A stretch of 64,000 bases of DNA. Source: M55B112 sp040880545. Its GTDB lineage: Bacteria > Bacteroidota > Bacteroidia > Bacteroidales > GCA-2748055. Both the position numbers and the translations under genes were made by a program. The stretch lies in contig JBBDIE010000150.1 in the NCBI GenBank assembly GCA_040880545.1, positions 21,451-85,450 on the forward strand. Reading direction: 5' to 3'. The notes under the pieces are model-generated. The model was not told the origin of the DNA, did not search any database, and worked only from the letters and a program-made list of their open reading frames with translations. Numbering within the stretch: position 1 is the first letter of the stretch; each line of letters starts with the position of its first letter. This document shows positions 35,761-44,424 of this stretch, piece after piece.

Positions 35761-36321
35761 CTAAGTTCTGTCGAAGAACTTTATAGACGGAAAGAAGACC
35801 GTTATGCCAAATTCAAATAACAGATCGTGGGTATTGAAATGGTAATTAAAGCCTGAAAATGGTTCTGTATACCATTGACGCTGGTACTGGTATCCAATTC
35901 TTGCTTCAAGGGCAATTCTTTCCGTAAGGAAATAATTGAATCCCACTCCACCTTTTAACCCTGTCTGGTTATTGTTACCGTTCCAGAATCCATAAAATGC
36001 ATGTCCGAAATAGTACGCCTGAAAATCCTTCACACTTGTACGATAATAACGAATGGTCGGCCCAAATAACAATTCGTAGGATGAATTACCTGAGAAACTG
36101 AGTTCTCCGTGTGTATGAATCTCGCCACCCAGTGCAATTCTATTCTTGATGAAGTATCCACCTTCAACACTGATTTCAAAAGGAATATAAAACGATTCCT
36201 CATATATCCTGGTCCCCAGATGACCATTGGTCATTCCAGTAAAGTACACACTTCCTGAATTAAATTGTCCATAAGCACTCAGTGATGCTGTAATCAGTAA
36301 TAAAATGAATATTTTTTTCAT
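35761..36321 (-). CDS. Small outer-membrane beta-barrel protein
   Basis: 186 residues from the ATG at 36321 (MKKIFILLLITASLSAYGQ, a clear signal peptide). An upstream in-frame start at 36375 would add 18 residues in front of it and is unlikely. The mature part has alternating strands rich in Tyr, Phe and Gly, for example FEISVEGGYFIKNRIALGG and GGVGFNYFLTERIALEARIGYQYQ, ending in FGITVFFPSIKFF. It looks like an eight-stranded OmpA/OmpX-type barrel. No specific function is recognisable. It is divergent from the AddA-like gene and 52 bp upstream of mnmA. Confidence 0.75.
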   Translation of the reverse strand: MKKIFILLLITASLSAYGQFNSGSVYFTGMTNGHLGTRIYEESFYIPFEISVEGGYFIKNRIALGGEIHTHGELSFSGNSSYELLFGPTIRYYRTSVKDFQAYYFGHAFYGFWNGNNNQTGLKGGVGFNYFLTERIALEARIGYQYQRQWYTEPFSGFNYHFNTHDLLFEFGITVFFPSIKFFDRT

Positions 36322-36512
36322 GGGTTTAGGTTTTGGTCTTGACAAATTTATGAATCCATGGATGTACCTGAACAATTTTTTGACCTACAGGCAAAAATTG
36401 TGGTTCAACAGTTTCTGACAATCAATGATACAACCAACTATATTTGCGATTCATCGGGATCACACTGAAATTGCTTGTTTTTTCTTCTACGATTTCCTCC
36501 TATCTTTATAAA

Positions 36513-39500
36513 ATGTCTCCACTTACCATATATAAAGCGTCGGCAGGTTCGGGCAAAACCTATCAACTTACCCTTGGATACCTTGAGCTGTTGTTTAAGG
36601 ATCCGGCCTCCTACCGGAGAATACTTGCGGTTACCTTCACCAATAAGGCAGCCAGCGAGATGAAATCCAGGATCCTGGAGCGGTTGTATGCGATATCCAG
36701 GCTGAAAGAAAATGAAGCCTCTGATGATGTTGACAAATTGATTGGGTTAACAGGTCTTAGCAGGGAGACGCTGATTACCAGGGCAGGGGGATTCTTGGTC
36801 AGAATTCTGAACGATTATTCAAGATTTTCAGTGGGTACAATCGATCGTTTTTTCCAGGGTGTTATCAGGGCCTTTACCAGGGAAATAGGACTTCCGGTTG
36901 GTTTTAGCCTGGAACTGGACAGAGACAGGATATTGGGAGAGGCAGTTGACAGGATGTTCATGGATCTTGGTGACGACAAAGACCTGCTTGAATGGATGTT
37001 AAGACTTGCCGAATCGCGCATTGAAGCATCCAGGGGTTGGAATTTCAGGAGTGAGATTATCGGTCTGGGAGAACAGCTTTTTTCAGAATCGTTCCAGGAG
37101 GTGATGATGGACAAAGAGGGCACACTCACAAGGGAACATCTGAAATTATTTATCCAGGAAATAGAAACATTGGACGCAACAATCCGGAAGGAGATCAGGG
37201 ATATCGCAGAAGAGAAATTGGTGTTGATGGATAGGGCAGGTTATACTCCAGATAATTTTATGCGTAAATCCGTCGGGCCGGCCGGTTTCTTCGGAAAAGT
37301 TATTTCAGAAGAGCGGTATACTATGACCACTAGCCAGAAAATGGCCATGACCGACCCCTCAAAATGGATCTCTAAAAATGAGAATGACCAGGCTAAAATG
37401 GTATTGGTGGAAACTGAACTGATGCCCGGACTATGTGCCGCCTATGATAAAATAGTTCTGTATAACTCAGTAAAAGAGGTTGGAAAGTATATTTTTGCAT
37501 TGGGTATACTGGGTGATATTTCTACCAGGATCCTGGACATAACAGATGAAAAGAATCTTTTTTTATTGTCGGATGCCTCCCGGTTCTTAAAAGGGTTGAT
37601 CGGCAATAACCCCACACCATTTATCTATGAAAAAACCGGCAACACTATTGATCATATCATGCTGGATGAATTTCAGGATACTTCTGTATTCCAATGGGAA
37701 AATTTCAGGCCTTTGCTGGACCATACAATCTCCACCGGCAAATCAAACATTGTTGTGGGTGATGTAAAGCAATCCATTTACAGGTGGAGAAATTCAGACT
37801 GGAAGATACTGGCTGATGTGGTTGGTAAAGCCTTTCCGCTACATGATGTACATGAAGAGCAACTGGCTGAAAACTGGAGAAGCAGTGAGCTTATAATTAA
37901 GTTCAACAATACTTTGTTTTCACATGCTCCGAAAATAATAAGGAGTCTGATAGACAACGCACTTGAAGGAGCCAGCGTTTCAGAAGAATTCACTGAATAT
38001 TGGGGAAATTTGCTGGAAATCGCTTACCAGGAAGTGGAACAGAAAATTCCTGAAAAGTCCGTTGGAACGGTTGGATATGTCAGGGCGGAGGTTTTATCTG
38101 AAGAGGGGAAGAAACAACAGGAACTGGCGCTTGAAAAAATTCCCGGCTGGATTGCGGAAATGCAGAATGCTGGATTCAAGGCGGGTGATATTGCCATTTT
38201 GGTAAGGACGAACAAAGAGGGAGCAGATGTTGCCGGATTATTGATGGATCTGGCCAAAAATCAATCAGGTTCCGGGTATAATTACAATTTTGTATCCAAT
38301 GAATCCCTGTTTATAGCATCAAATACATCCATCAGGTTTATGGTCACAATTTTAAAGTATCTCCGTGACGACCGCGATGAGTTGAATAATATTTCCGCCC
38401 GTTATTATCACCGGTTATTGGTTGCAGAGGCGTCTGATGACCCATCACTTGCCTTAATCCCAAACCTGGATCTGAAGGAAGAGCTGGGGGAGAAGTTTGT
38501 ATCCAGGATCCATGAATTAAAGCGGCTTCCGCTTTTTGAGCTTACAGAGAATATTATCGATATATTCTCCCTGGATACCAGGACCGTTGATCTACCTTAT
38601 ATCCAGGCATTTCAGGAGATTATACTGGATATTCAGCAGGATGAGCCGGGAAGTCTGCACGATTTTATTATTTATTGGGATGAATTCGGTAAAAAGAAAT
38701 CCATTACTATCTCCGAAGATCAGGATGCCATTCGCATAATTACCATTCATAAAGCAAAAGGATTACAATTTAAGGCGGTTATCGTTCCATTCTGCAACTG
38801 GGATTTGACCACTTCTGCTTCAGGTTATAATGATACCATTTTATGGTGTGATACGGCCGGAACTCCCTTTGACAGTATCCCAGTCGTTCCAGTTAAATTT
38901 AAGAAAGACATCAGGGAAACCATTTTTGCCTCCAATTACCTGGAAGAACTGATCATGGGTTACGTGGATAGTCTGAATATGCTGTATGTGGCACTGACAC
39001 GGGCAGAAGAGGCGATGATCATAGGGCTCCCTGACCCTGATTTTGAGGCTAACCCTAAAAAATCGGGACAACTGATCATGCATGCAGCTTTGCATGCCAG
39101 GCAGCCGGGTAGTGAACGTCAGATGGATTTGGTTAGTTTAATAGAAGATAACGGTTTTGAGATTGGTGAATTACGTAACAGCTCTGTTGAAAAAGCAGTT
39201 CAGCCTGAACCCTGGATCATTGGCTCATATCCGGTGAAGTTCAGGCCAGACAAGGTTCGTCTTCGATTGAAAAGCAGTGATTATTTTACTAAGCCGGAAG
39301 GGACCGGTACGGACCATCTGGATTTTGGAAATATAATGCATGAAATTTTTGGTCTGATCCGGACCCCTGCTGATATTGAAATGGCGGTAAACCGATACAG
39401 GAGAGATGGGTTTATTCGGAAGCCGGATGCAGAAAGGCTCACAAAATTGATTTCAGAAAAGATCAGTATCCCTGATGTTGCATGGTGGTTCAGTGAAGAG

Positions 39501-39761
39501 CTGGTTGTATTAAACGAGCGGAGTATCATTTCTGAAGGTGAAACTTACAGGCCCGACCGCGTAATACTATCAAAGCAGAAGACTATTGTGATCGATTACA
39601 AATTCGGAGATACAGAGCTGGCGAAATATGAGAGACAGGTGGGGAAATATGTTGACCTATTGATTGAAATGGGATATGAGCGGATTGAAGGATATATTTG
39701 GTACGTAATGTTGGATAAAATAGTGAAAATCAGGCAGGATGAGATATCCATGGGGGACTGA
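36513..39761 (+). CDS. AddA/RecB-like UvrD helicase-nuclease
   Basis: 1082 residues from the ATG at 36513 (MSPLTIYKASAGSGKT). A TTG at 36444 would add 23 residues before the Walker A motif and is not needed. Superfamily 1 helicase motifs are present: Walker A ASAGSGKT, motif II LDEFQDTS, QSIYRWRNSDWK and the C-terminal AKGLQFKAVIVPF. At the end a PD-(D/E)xK nuclease core is seen (FGNIMHE ... IVIDYKFGDTELAKY). With the AddB-like protein at 40727 it should form a double-strand-break end-processing complex. The radical SAM gene between them overlaps its stop by 23 bp. Confidence 0.88.
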   Translation: MSPLTIYKASAGSGKTYQLTLGYLELLFKDPASYRRILAVTFTNKAASEMKSRILERLYAISRLKENEASDDVDKLIGLTGLSRETLITRAGGFLVRILNDYSRFSVGTIDRFFQGVIRAFTREIGLPVGFSLELDRDRILGEAVDRMFMDLGDDKDLLEWMLRLAESRIEASRGWNFRSEIIGLGEQLFSESFQEVMMDKEGTLTREHLKLFIQEIETLDATIRKEIRDIAEEKLVLMDRAGYTPDNFMRKSVGPAGFFGKVISEERYTMTTSQKMAMTDPSKWISKNENDQAKMVLVETELMPGLCAAYDKIVLYNSVKEVGKYIFALGILGDISTRILDITDEKNLFLLSDASRFLKGLIGNNPTPFIYEKTGNTIDHIMLDEFQDTSVFQWENFRPLLDHTISTGKSNIVVGDVKQSIYRWRNSDWKILADVVGKAFPLHDVHEEQLAENWRSSELIIKFNNTLFSHAPKIIRSLIDNALEGASVSEEFTEYWGNLLEIAYQEVEQKIPEKSVGTVGYVRAEVLSEEGKKQQELALEKIPGWIAEMQNAGFKAGDIAILVRTNKEGADVAGLLMDLAKNQSGSGYNYNFVSNESLFIASNTSIRFMVTILKYLRDDRDELNNISARYYHRLLVAEASDDPSLALIPNLDLKEELGEKFVSRIHELKRLPLFELTENIIDIFSLDTRTVDLPYIQAFQEIILDIQQDEPGSLHDFIIYWDEFGKKKSITISEDQDAIRIITIHKAKGLQFKAVIVPFCNWDLTTSASGYNDTILWCDTAGTPFDSIPVVPVKFKKDIRETIFASNYLEELIMGYVDSLNMLYVALTRAEEAMIIGLPDPDFEANPKKSGQLIMHAALHARQPGSERQMDLVSLIEDNGFEIGELRNSSVEKAVQPEPWIIGSYPVKFRPDKVRLRLKSSDYFTKPEGTGTDHLDFGNIMHEIFGLIRTPADIEMAVNRYRRDGFIRKPDAERLTKLISEKISIPDVAWWFSEELVVLNERSIISEGETYRPDRVILSKQKTIVIDYKFGDTELAKYERQVGKYVDLLIEMGYERIEGYIWYVMLDKIVKIRQDEISMGD

Positions 39762-40704
39762 ACGCAGACTTAATGCTTACTCCGATTACTTTAAGCGGGA
39801 GTTTGGTGAACGGTTACAGAAGTTAACCATTGACGCCGGATTTACATGTCCGAATCGTGACGGTACAGTGGGGAGGGGTGGATGTACTTTTTGTGATAAC
39901 CAGGCATTCAATCCTTCTTACAACAGTGCTTGTAAGCCTGTAAAACAGCAAATTGATGAAGGGATTGTCTTTCATAAGGTACGATACAGAAGGGTGAAGA
40001 AATACCTGGCATATTTCCAGGCTTATACGAATACCTTCGCACCACTGGAGGAACTGCAAAGAATTTACCAGCCTGCACTGGATCATCCTGATGTAGTAGG
40101 TATCGTGGTAGGTACCAGGCCGGATTGCGTGGATGAGGAGAAACTCGCCTATTTTGCGGAACTGTCAAAAAAGTGCTACGTGGTAATTGAATATGGGATC
40201 GAGTCAATTAATAATACAATACTGAAGCAGATAAACCGCTGCCATACATTTGAACAGACAAAACATGCCATACATAGAACCGCTGCACATGGTATCCGGA
40301 GCGGAGGACATATTATAATCGGACTTCCCGGAGAAGAGAGAATTGACTGGATCCGGAGCGCTGAAATTCTCTCCGAACTGCAACTGCACAGCATTAAATT
40401 TCATCAGTTGCAGATCATCAAGGGTACGGTAATGGAAAAAGAGTTCAGGAAAAATCCGGAATATTTTCATCAGTTTCAGATGGAAGAATATCTGCAATTG
40501 ATGGCCGATATCGTGGAGAAATTAAATCCCGGTTTTGTTGTGGAGAGAATTGCCGGGGAGATCAATCCGGATACAGCGGTTAGAGAAGGGTGGGGGGTAC
40601 GGTATGACAGGGTACTTGCCAGGTTTGAGGAGATATTGAAGGAGCGGGATACATGGCAGGGAAAGTATTATGGTCAGACTCTAAATAGTGATTTATATAA
40701 ATGA
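39739..40704 (+). CDS. Radical SAM protein, YhcC family (TIGR01212)
   Basis: 321 residues. The family signature CPNRDGTVGRGGCTFCDNQAFNP provides the three Fe-S cysteines. VGTRPDCVDEEKLAYF, EYGIESINNTILKQINRCH and GGHIIIGLPGEER follow as in YhcC proteins, whose role is unknown but is often suspected to be RNA or tRNA modification. The start overlaps the AddA-like gene by 23 bp. The end lies 22 bp before the AddB-like ATG at 40727. The gene therefore sits inside the addA-addB operon. Confidence 0.9.
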   Translation: MRYPWGTERRLNAYSDYFKREFGERLQKLTIDAGFTCPNRDGTVGRGGCTFCDNQAFNPSYNSACKPVKQQIDEGIVFHKVRYRRVKKYLAYFQAYTNTFAPLEELQRIYQPALDHPDVVGIVVGTRPDCVDEEKLAYFAELSKKCYVVIEYGIESINNTILKQINRCHTFEQTKHAIHRTAAHGIRSGGHIIIGLPGEERIDWIRSAEILSELQLHSIKFHQLQIIKGTVMEKEFRKNPEYFHQFQMEEYLQLMADIVEKLNPGFVVERIAGEINPDTAVREGWGVRYDRVLARFEEILKERDTWQGKYYGQTLNSDLYK

Positions 40705-40726
40705 TAATTTGGGTAAAATAAAAAAT

Positions 40727-43579
40727 ATGTTTTTAGAAACACTGGCAAAACACATTTTACATGAGGCTTCAGATAACCTAACCGACCATTGTTTTGTTTT
40801 TCCAAACCGGCGTTCAGGTTTGTTTTTTAACCGTTTTTTGGTGAAACATGCGACTGGCACACAATGGGCCCCTAAAACGGTTACCATAAATGAACTGATG
40901 CAGGATCTCAGCGGATACGTTGTGGCTGATCAACTGGACATCCTTTTCACACTGTACGATATCTATTTAGAGGTGGCACCATTACCAGAACAATTTGACA
41001 GTTTTTATCCCTGGGGAGAGATGATGATCAATGATTTTGATAACCTGGACAAATACATGGTTGATCCGGAATCTATTTTCAGGAATATAAAGGAATTAAA
41101 GGAGATCGATGATGTTTTTGGTGATCTCGAAAAGGAAGAGGTGGAATTTATCAGGAAATTCTGGAAAAGCTTCCATCAGGGTGGTTCCACCAGGGAGAAG
41201 GATATGTTTCTGACAACCTGGAAAATGTTGCCAGGATTGTACCGATCACTCAAAAAACAACTTACAGAAAGGGAAGAGGGATATGAGGGAATGCTCTACC
41301 GGAATGTGGCGGAAATGGACATGGTTAATCTGACTGAAAAATTAACCAGCGCACACTATAGTTTCATCGGATTTAATGCATTGAGCCAAAGTGAAAAGAG
41401 ACTCTTTTCTAAACTAAGGAATAAAGGAATGGCTTCCTTTTACTGGGATTATGACGAGCGGTATATCAGAGATGAGTTCATGGAGGCAGGCAGATTCATG
41501 AGGGATAACATAGTTCAGTTTCCCCCGCCGGTAAACCTTGACATATTTAATTCTCTTGATAACGAACGGGATATCAGAATATTCAATCTTCCTTCGGATG
41601 TTTTGCAGGCAAAAACAGTACACCAGATTCTTTCTGAACGGACCAATACCATTGTTGAGGCCAATGACACGGCAATAGTCGCCTGTAATGAAAATCTGCT
41701 TATGCCGGTTCTTGTATCACTTCCTGACCAGGTGAACCTGGTTAACATTACCATGGGATATCCTTTCAGCAATACTCCACTTTATAGTTTCACAGAAGGA
41801 TTATTAAGGCTTTATAGAAATACCAGGAAAAACAGAGACGGTACAATTAAATTTTATAATAAGGATGTTCTATCGGTATTGAATCATCAATATTACCAGT
41901 TGATCAGCAACGAAGATCCTTCCGGGGTCATAAGGAACATTATTCATGAAAACAGGGTCTATGTTGATCCGGATTTTTTTACAGGTGAATTTGCTGGTAT
42001 GATATTCAGGCAGGTTTCCACAACTAGTGAGCTATGCCAATGGTTGGACAAATTGTTATTGTTTATTCTTGACCGGTTACAGACAGAAGAGCAGCATCAG
42101 TACAGGGAGTTGGAAAAGGAGTATGTGCTGGTGATGCTCAGCAGGTTAAATAAATTGTCACAAATCATCGACGGCAGACCTGAACTGGAATTACAAACAT
42201 TTATCAAGTTGTTCAAAAGGATAATGTCCGGACAACGCATACCATTTACCGGAGAACCCCTTGCCGGGTTGCAGGTAATGGGTATACTTGAAACCAGGTT
42301 GCTTGATTTTGACAATGTAATCATGCTCTCAGTCAATGAAGATATAATGCCACGATCATCTGCCGGACATTCATTCATACCTTATTCATTTCGTTATGCC
42401 TACGGTTTACCAACCCGTGAAGATATGGATGCAATTTATGCCTATTACTTTTACAGGATAATTCAGCGTGCGAAAAAAGTTGACCTGCTGTTCAAAGGAG
42501 CTGCGGAAGGTGTCCGGTCAGGAGAAATGAGCCGTTACCTGTATCAAATGAAGTATGATTACGATGCGGTGATGGTAAGGCCGGTATTGTCTGTACATGC
42601 TTCTGACAAATCAGCCATTAGTATTGACAAATCACCGGAAATTATTTCGGTACTGGAAAAATACATGGATGGTGATGAAGAGGGACGCTATTTTTCTCCC
42701 TCCGCACTGAATACTTATATCGAGTGTTCATTGAAATTCTATTTCAGAAAAGTAACCAGGATCAAGGAGCAGGAAGAGTTGCTGGAAGAGCTTGATGCTA
42801 TTGGGTTTGGTAATATTTTACACCATGCCATACATGAGCTGTATGAAAAAATTTCCGAAGGAAAAGAAGAATTAACCAGGGAGGACCTGATAAGCCTGAA
42901 GACCGGGGATCAGGTAGACAGTACCCTTGAGGATGTTTTTGCCAGGGAGTTTTACAAATCTGGTAAAAAGCGGATCATTGAGGGGAGCAACCTGGTCATT
43001 ATTGCCATTCTGAAAAAATACCTTCTGAAAATAATTGATACAGATGCAGGTATTGCTCCCATCTCCATGCTTGACCTGGAGAAGGATTATAAAGTGATTC
43101 GCAATATAAGGACCGGGCAAGGTATTATACCGGTACTACTGGGTGGAAAAATCGATAGAATTGACAGGCCCCACAATGGTATAACCAGAATTATTGACTA
43201 CAAAACCGGAGGTACGGAACAGGTATTTCAATCTATCGATTCATTATTTGAAAAAGATGCGCTGAATCGCAACAAGGAAGCATTCCAGGCATTCGTATAT
43301 GCATCGCTTTACCTGGATAAAAATCCGGAACAGGAAGTTATGCCTGGACTCTACATTGTTAGAAAAATGTTTGGTGAAAATTATTCCCCGGAATTCAGAA
43401 TGGGTGAGCCAAATCATAAAATGCCCTTGCAGAATTTCAAGGAATATTATGAAAAGTTCAATGAGCGCCTGGAAATTTTATTGGAGGAGATTTTCAATCC
43501 TGACATTCCGTTTACGCAAACATTAAACACCGCGTATTGTAAATATTGTGATTTTAATGGAATATGTGACAGGGGTTAG
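40727..43579 (+). CDS. AddB-like PD-(D/E)XK nuclease with Fe-S cysteines
   Basis: 950 residues from the ATG at 40727 (MFLETLAKHILHEAS). An upstream GTG at 40688 is weaker. The N-terminal helicase-like part lacks a good Walker A (CFVFPNRRSGLFF), as in AddB-type subunits of Bacteroidota. The C-terminal nuclease has SALNTYIECSLKFYF, GNILHHAIHELYE, RIIDYKTGG and the terminal cysteines of AYCKYCDFNGICDRG. With the cysteine in YIECS these make the four-Cys iron-sulfur staple of AddB/Cas4-type nucleases. Partner of the AddA-like protein upstream. Confidence 0.86.
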   Translation: MFLETLAKHILHEASDNLTDHCFVFPNRRSGLFFNRFLVKHATGTQWAPKTVTINELMQDLSGYVVADQLDILFTLYDIYLEVAPLPEQFDSFYPWGEMMINDFDNLDKYMVDPESIFRNIKELKEIDDVFGDLEKEEVEFIRKFWKSFHQGGSTREKDMFLTTWKMLPGLYRSLKKQLTEREEGYEGMLYRNVAEMDMVNLTEKLTSAHYSFIGFNALSQSEKRLFSKLRNKGMASFYWDYDERYIRDEFMEAGRFMRDNIVQFPPPVNLDIFNSLDNERDIRIFNLPSDVLQAKTVHQILSERTNTIVEANDTAIVACNENLLMPVLVSLPDQVNLVNITMGYPFSNTPLYSFTEGLLRLYRNTRKNRDGTIKFYNKDVLSVLNHQYYQLISNEDPSGVIRNIIHENRVYVDPDFFTGEFAGMIFRQVSTTSELCQWLDKLLLFILDRLQTEEQHQYRELEKEYVLVMLSRLNKLSQIIDGRPELELQTFIKLFKRIMSGQRIPFTGEPLAGLQVMGILETRLLDFDNVIMLSVNEDIMPRSSAGHSFIPYSFRYAYGLPTREDMDAIYAYYFYRIIQRAKKVDLLFKGAAEGVRSGEMSRYLYQMKYDYDAVMVRPVLSVHASDKSAISIDKSPEIISVLEKYMDGDEEGRYFSPSALNTYIECSLKFYFRKVTRIKEQEELLEELDAIGFGNILHHAIHELYEKISEGKEELTREDLISLKTGDQVDSTLEDVFAREFYKSGKKRIIEGSNLVIIAILKKYLLKIIDTDAGIAPISMLDLEKDYKVIRNIRTGQGIIPVLLGGKIDRIDRPHNGITRIIDYKTGGTEQVFQSIDSLFEKDALNRNKEAFQAFVYASLYLDKNPEQEVMPGLYIVRKMFGENYSPEFRMGEPNHKMPLQNFKEYYEKFNERLEILLEEIFNPDIPFTQTLNTAYCKYCDFNGICDRG

Positions 43580-43596
43580 AATCGAATGATATTACG

Positions 43597-44277
43597 CTAA
43601 TCTTTATCGAGCAGATCGGGTCTCACCTTCCTGGTTTTTTCCATCGACTGTTCATGGCGCCAGGCATCTATATTTGCAGCATGCCCCGAAAGCAGGATTT
43701 CAGGGACCTTCCACCCCTTGTAGTTCGCGGGCCTGGTATATACAGGCGGCGACAGCAGATTGTCCTGGAAAGAATCGGAGAGCGCCGATGTCCCGTCTGA
43801 GATGGCACCAGGCAGGACCCGCACAATACTATCGGTGATCACTGCAGCGGCCAGTTCACCTCCCGATAAAACATAGTCGCCTATGGAAAGTTCCATGGTA
43901 ATGAGGTGATCACGTACACGTTGATCTACCCCTTTGTAATGGCCACAAAGAATGATTATATTGTCCAGATTGCTCAGTCGATTGGCAGTTTGCTGGTTAA
44001 ATACAGGTGCATCTGGCGTAGTGAATATGATCTCATCGTATTCCCTGGCGGCTTTCAGCTTATTTATAATATCCTCAATGGGTTGCACAGACATTACCAT
44101 GCCCGCCTCGCCCCCAAACGGATAATCATCTACTTTGTGGTGCTTATTCGTGGAATAATCACGCAGATTATGGATGGAGATCTCTATTATTCCGCTGTCC
44201 CTGGCACGTTTAACAATGGAATGGTCGAATGGTCCGCTTAAAAGATCAGGGAGTACTGTAATTATATCAATCCGCAT
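43597..44277 (-). CDS. trmD: tRNA (guanine-37-N1)-methyltransferase TrmD
   Basis: 226 residues, normal for the family. MRIDIITVLPDLLSGPFDHSI, the knot region IILCGHYKGVDQRV and SIGDYVLSGGELAA, and ARPANYKGWKVPEILLSGHAANIDAWR are diagnostic. It methylates G37 of tRNAs to keep the reading frame. Here it stands alone, away from rpsP/rplS, and converges on the AddB-like gene with 17 bp between. Confidence 0.96.
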   Translation of the reverse strand: MRIDIITVLPDLLSGPFDHSIVKRARDSGIIEISIHNLRDYSTNKHHKVDDYPFGGEAGMVMSVQPIEDIINKLKAAREYDEIIFTTPDAPVFNQQTANRLSNLDNIIILCGHYKGVDQRVRDHLITMELSIGDYVLSGGELAAAVITDSIVRVLPGAISDGTSALSDSFQDNLLSPPVYTRPANYKGWKVPEILLSGHAANIDAWRHEQSMEKTRKVRPDLLDKD

Positions 44278-44352
44278 AATGGAACAAAAATAATCAATTA
44301 TTATAAGGAACGATTATTGTACCTTTCCCCAGCAAATGAGAAGGAGATTTTA

Positions 44353-44371
44353 TCAAATATAATTGTAATTT
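44353..44371 (+). repeat. 19-base upstream element, copy 2
   Basis: Identical to 29802-29820 (TCAAATATAATTGTAATTT), followed by AATCTGT at 44379. It lies 54 bases before the DUF349 gene and is probably part of its promoter. Confidence 0.5.
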
Positions 44372-44424
44372 CCTATAAAATCTGTAACTTGGTATCAATG
44401 ATCTAATTATAATCCTCTGGTTCT

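Noticed and set aside
36444..36512. Upstream TTG start for the AddA-like protein
   Set aside because: The family begins a few residues before the Walker A motif, as with the ATG at 36513. The added 23 residues look like a chance hydrophobic stretch.
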